The notes below the pieces were generated by a model. The model was not told the origin of the DNA. It saw nothing but the letters and a program-made list of their open reading frames with translations, and did not search any database. DNA of 9,050 bases from Candidatus Kapaibacterium sp. (GTDB lineage Bacteria > Bacteroidota > Ignavibacteria > Kapaibacteriales > Kapaibacteriaceae): NCBI GenBank assembly GCA_030830285.1, contig JAURNF010000003.1, positions 1-9,050 on the forward strand. The letters run 5' to 3'. Made by a program: the position numbers and the translations under genes. This document shows, in pieces, positions 6,870-9,050 of the stretch (positions are counted from its first letter, which is position 1; every line of letters starts with the position of its first letter).

Positions 6870-8246
6870 ATGGCAGATCGCATTACAATCGTTGGTGGTG
6901 GACTTGTTGGGGCGTTGCTCGGTACGGTGCTTGCGAAACGTGGCATGGATGTCCACATCTTCGAGCGTCGTCCGGACATGCGCGCATCAACGATGTCGGC
7001 CGGACGTTCCATCAACCTTGCGATGTCGGACCGTGGGTTGCGCGCTCTCGAGGTTGCAGGAATTGCCGATGACATTCGCGCGATCTCCATTCCGATGCAC
7101 GGACGAGTGATGCATGATGTGCAAGGCAATCAGACATATCAGCCGTATGGACGCGAAGGCGAGTTCATTAACAGCGTGTCGCGAGGCGAGCTGAACAAGA
7201 CCTTGCTCACCGTCGCTGAACGCCACGGTGTGAAGGTCACCTTCGAAGCGCGCTGTACCGATATCAACTTCCAAACAGGAAGTTCAACATTCGTGTTACC
7301 ATCTGGCGAGACGATTGTTTCGGAAGCAGATGTCGTCTTTGGAGCAGACGGCGCGTACAGCGCTGTACGTGGTCGAATGCAGATGGTCGATCGGTTTAAC
7401 TACTCACAGACCTACCTCGAGCACGGCTACAAGGAGCTTCATATTCCGGCAGATGCAACAGGTGCATTTCAACTTGAGAAGCATGCGTTGCATATCTGGC
7501 CACGCAAGAGCTTCATGATGATTGCGCTGCCAAACCTCGATGGCAGTTTCACGCTGACATTGTTCTTCGCGCATGAAGGCGATCCATCATTTGAGCAACT
7601 GCGCACACGTGAGGCAGTCGAGCAGTTCTTCAATGAGCAGTTCCCCGACGCTGTGCCAATGATGCCGACGTTGATTGATGACTTCTTCACGAATCCTGAG
7701 TCTTCACTTGTGATGGTGAAGTGTTATCCGTGGGTGGTGAACGACAAGGTTGCCTTGATCGGCGATTCTGCCCATGCAATCGTCCCGTTCTATGGTCAGG
7801 GCATGAATTGTGGCTTCGAAGACTGTCGCATTCTCATCGAGTGTCTCGATCATCACAACGGACAGTGGGCTCCAGCACTTCAAACATATCAGCGGCTACG
7901 AAAGCCTGCAGGCGACGGTATCCTCGAGCTCGCGCTTGACAACTTCATTGAAATGCGTGACAAGGTTTCGGAACCACGATTCCTGTGGCGCAAGAAGATC
8001 GAAGCGTGGATTCATGCAGAGTTCCCGGATCGCTTTATCCCGCTCTACACGATGGTAACGTTCTCAAGCGACATTCCGTACAACGAGGCCCGTCGTATCG
8101 GTCTCGAGCAAGACGTACTCATGGAAGAGCTCATGAGCATCCCAGCAGTTATCGCTGACTGGACGTCTGATGAGGCGAAGAATGCTATGCGTGCAGTAAT
8201 GACACAACGCGCGCCTGTTGTCATTGCATCGGGATCGCCAGCTTAG
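6870..8246 (+). CDS. kmo: Kynurenine 3-monooxygenase (FAD-dependent)
   Basis: KMO hydroxylates L-kynurenine to 3-hydroxykynurenine using NADPH, O2 and FAD, in tryptophan degradation and the de novo route to NAD. The 458 residues match the length of bacterial KMOs. The FAD dinucleotide motif is VGGGLVG (8-14). The KMO-specific GRSINLAMSDRG is at 45-56. Arg79 and Tyr93 have the 14-residue spacing of the known kynurenine-carboxylate ligands (Arg84 and Tyr98 in the Pseudomonas enzyme, recalled). GADGAYSAVR lies at 158-167 and the second FAD motif ALIGDSAHA at 295-303, followed by PFYGQGMNCGFEDC. No membrane anchor is visible. The start is the first in-frame ATG after the palindrome; its ribosome site (GAGATGAA) is weak. 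No other kynurenine-pathway gene is in the window. The stop overlaps the convergent T9SS gene by 4 nt. Confidence 0.95.
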   Translation: MADRITIVGGGLVGALLGTVLAKRGMDVHIFERRPDMRASTMSAGRSINLAMSDRGLRALEVAGIADDIRAISIPMHGRVMHDVQGNQTYQPYGREGEFINSVSRGELNKTLLTVAERHGVKVTFEARCTDINFQTGSSTFVLPSGETIVSEADVVFGADGAYSAVRGRMQMVDRFNYSQTYLEHGYKELHIPADATGAFQLEKHALHIWPRKSFMMIALPNLDGSFTLTLFFAHEGDPSFEQLRTREAVEQFFNEQFPDAVPMMPTLIDDFFTNPESSLVMVKCYPWVVNDKVALIGDSAHAIVPFYGQGMNCGFEDCRILIECLDHHNGQWAPALQTYQRLRKPAGDGILELALDNFIEMRDKVSEPRFLWRKKIEAWIHAEFPDRFIPLYTMVTFSSDIPYNEARRIGLEQDVLMEELMSIPAVIADWTSDEAKNAMRAVMTQRAPVVIASGSPA

Positions 8247-9050
8247 CGCGTTACCACAATCGGCTCGACGAACGTTTGCAGCGGCGTTGTAAAGCGCACG
8301 ACATAGCTGCCTTGTTGCCAGGCCTGCGTAGGAAGTGTGAGACGCATCGTACGTTCAGCGTCGCCATGATTCACGCGCTCTGCATGCTGGTACACCGTGT
8401 TGCCTTGGAGGTCGATAACGGCAAGATCATACATGCCTGACGCATGGAGGTTGGCATTGATCTCGATGACGTCGTGCACAGGGTTTGGTCCAACACGCAA
8501 TACAGTTGGCGTGAGGAACTTCACAATTCGCGCATCAGTGAAACACGTTGGTGCTACATCCAGTGTACCATCCTGAATGATGGTAATCGGTGTTTGTTCA
8601 ACGAGGATCCACTGCACGCTATCGATGTCGAGCACAGTATTGTCAACACCACTCAGCAGAACTGTCCCGCGGATTGATGTAAGCGTTGATCGTCCGGCTG
8701 GAATAACCAATGAGTCAATATCAATCGTAACTGTTCGGCGTGATCGAATGACATCAATCACGTCGTCAACGATCGTGCCGCGCGTGATACCTGATGGTGC
8801 AAAGAGCGTCGAGTTCATCGACACCGTAATGCGGAGGTGAACGTTTGGTAAGTCCAAACTGTCAGGGAGAAGCTGTGTTGTAATTGGAAGCTCGACATTC
8901 GTTGCACCACGCTTTGCTGTGGTATCGGGCATCGAGAAGCGCACACGGATCGGATCTACCTTTGCTCGGAAGGCTACAGGGTAGAGCACGCGACATGGCG
9001 AAACAACCTCAAAAGTCAGTGTTTCGAAATACTCATCAGGAATCTTCGAC
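8243..9050 (-). CDS. Secreted protein with C-terminal T9SS type A sorting domain (partial, N-terminus beyond right edge)
   Basis: The frame is open from the right edge to TAA at 8245-8243, so this is the last 268 residues of a larger protein; the apparent GTG start at 8989 is internal. The final 85 or so residues (8500 to 8243) look like a type IX secretion sorting domain. They begin LRVGPNPVHDVIEI with the typical Pro-Asn-Pro, continue with MYDLAVIDLQGNTVY, and end with GSYVVRFTT and a short VEPIVVTR tail. Such domains direct export across the outer membrane and are usually cleaved. The part upstream is beta-rich, with alternating Val/Ile/Thr/Asp and phrases such as NVHLRITVSM and IRGTVLLSG. 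It could be an Ig-like or cohesin-like sandwich; that is a guess. No catalytic motif is visible, so function is unknown. The gene converges on kmo with a 4-nt overlap. Confidence 0.85.
   Translation of the reverse strand, partial: SKIPDEYFETLTFEVVSPCRVLYPVAFRAKVDPIRVRFSMPDTTAKRGATNVELPITTQLLPDSLDLPNVHLRITVSMNSTLFAPSGITRGTIVDDVIDVIRSRRTVTIDIDSLVIPAGRSTLTSIRGTVLLSGVDNTVLDIDSVQWILVEQTPITIIQDGTLDVAPTCFTDARIVKFLTPTVLRVGPNPVHDVIEINANLHASGMYDLAVIDLQGNTVYQHAERVNHGDAERTMRLTLPTQAWQQGSYVVRFTTPLQTFVEPIVVTR

Noticed and set aside
8199..8224. Dyad ATGA..CAAC/GTTG..TCAT near the kmo end as a terminator.
   Set aside because: It lies inside the coding sequence, has a bulge, and no T-run follows on either strand.
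8987..8989. GTG as the start of the T9SS-type protein.
   Set aside because: The frame continues open to the right edge without a stop and with similar composition. No signal peptide follows the GTG, so the gene is truncated by the window.
1..9050. Mobile element, CRISPR array, tRNA/rRNA gene or defence system.
   Set aside because: No repeats with spacers, transposase motifs, terminal inverted repeats, tRNA-like folds or defence-type domains were seen. Nearly all bases are covered by recognised genes.

Overview
The window is an ordinary, densely packed chromosomal segment with about 53-56% GC by hand sampling. It comes from a bacterium of the Bacteroidota/Chlorobiota/Kapabacteria supergroup, and I favour a Kapabacteria-like or Ignavibacteria-like lineage. 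Three things point there. The partial gene at the right edge ends in a type IX secretion (T9SS) type A sorting domain. SecD and SecF are separate genes, whereas most Bacteroidota proper fuse them. SecD also carries an Ala/Thr/Lys/Asp-rich insert of a kind seen in SecDF proteins of this group. The placement is inference; no rRNA is present.

Layout. On the minus strand, 1-2578 holds the secD-secF operon for the protein-export motor, with secF cut by the left edge. A 101-bp divergent region (2579-2679) separates it from a compact plus-strand run. That run is trmB (tRNA m7G46 methyltransferase), aat (leucyl/phenylalanyl-tRNA-protein transferase), a class A penicillin-binding protein, a YcgM-like fumarylacetoacetate-hydrolase-family enzyme, and kmo (kynurenine 3-monooxygenase). 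The first four genes overlap or nearly touch: a 29-nt overlap, a 24-nt gap and a 4-nt ATGA overlap. They are probably one transcription unit. kmo follows after 53 bp that contain a 16-bp near-perfect palindrome, so it may have its own control. On the minus strand from the right edge, an exported T9SS-type protein ends by overlapping the kmo stop codon by 4 nt.

How the genes relate. SecDF pulls preproteins across the inner membrane. The T9SS client at the right would need Sec export first and then T9SS passage across the outer membrane. The PBP builds the peptidoglycan between these membranes. TrmB and Aat both act on tRNA: one modifies it, the other uses charged tRNA to tag proteins for N-degron degradation. 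KMO belongs to tryptophan catabolism or de novo NAD synthesis, and the FAH-family enzyme could be metabolite repair or acylpyruvate cleavage.

I found no mobile element, CRISPR array, RNA gene or convincing new system. The items most worth a second look are the palindrome before kmo, the low-complexity SecD insert, the GC-rich trmB with an altered C-terminus, and the altered conserved positions in Aat.
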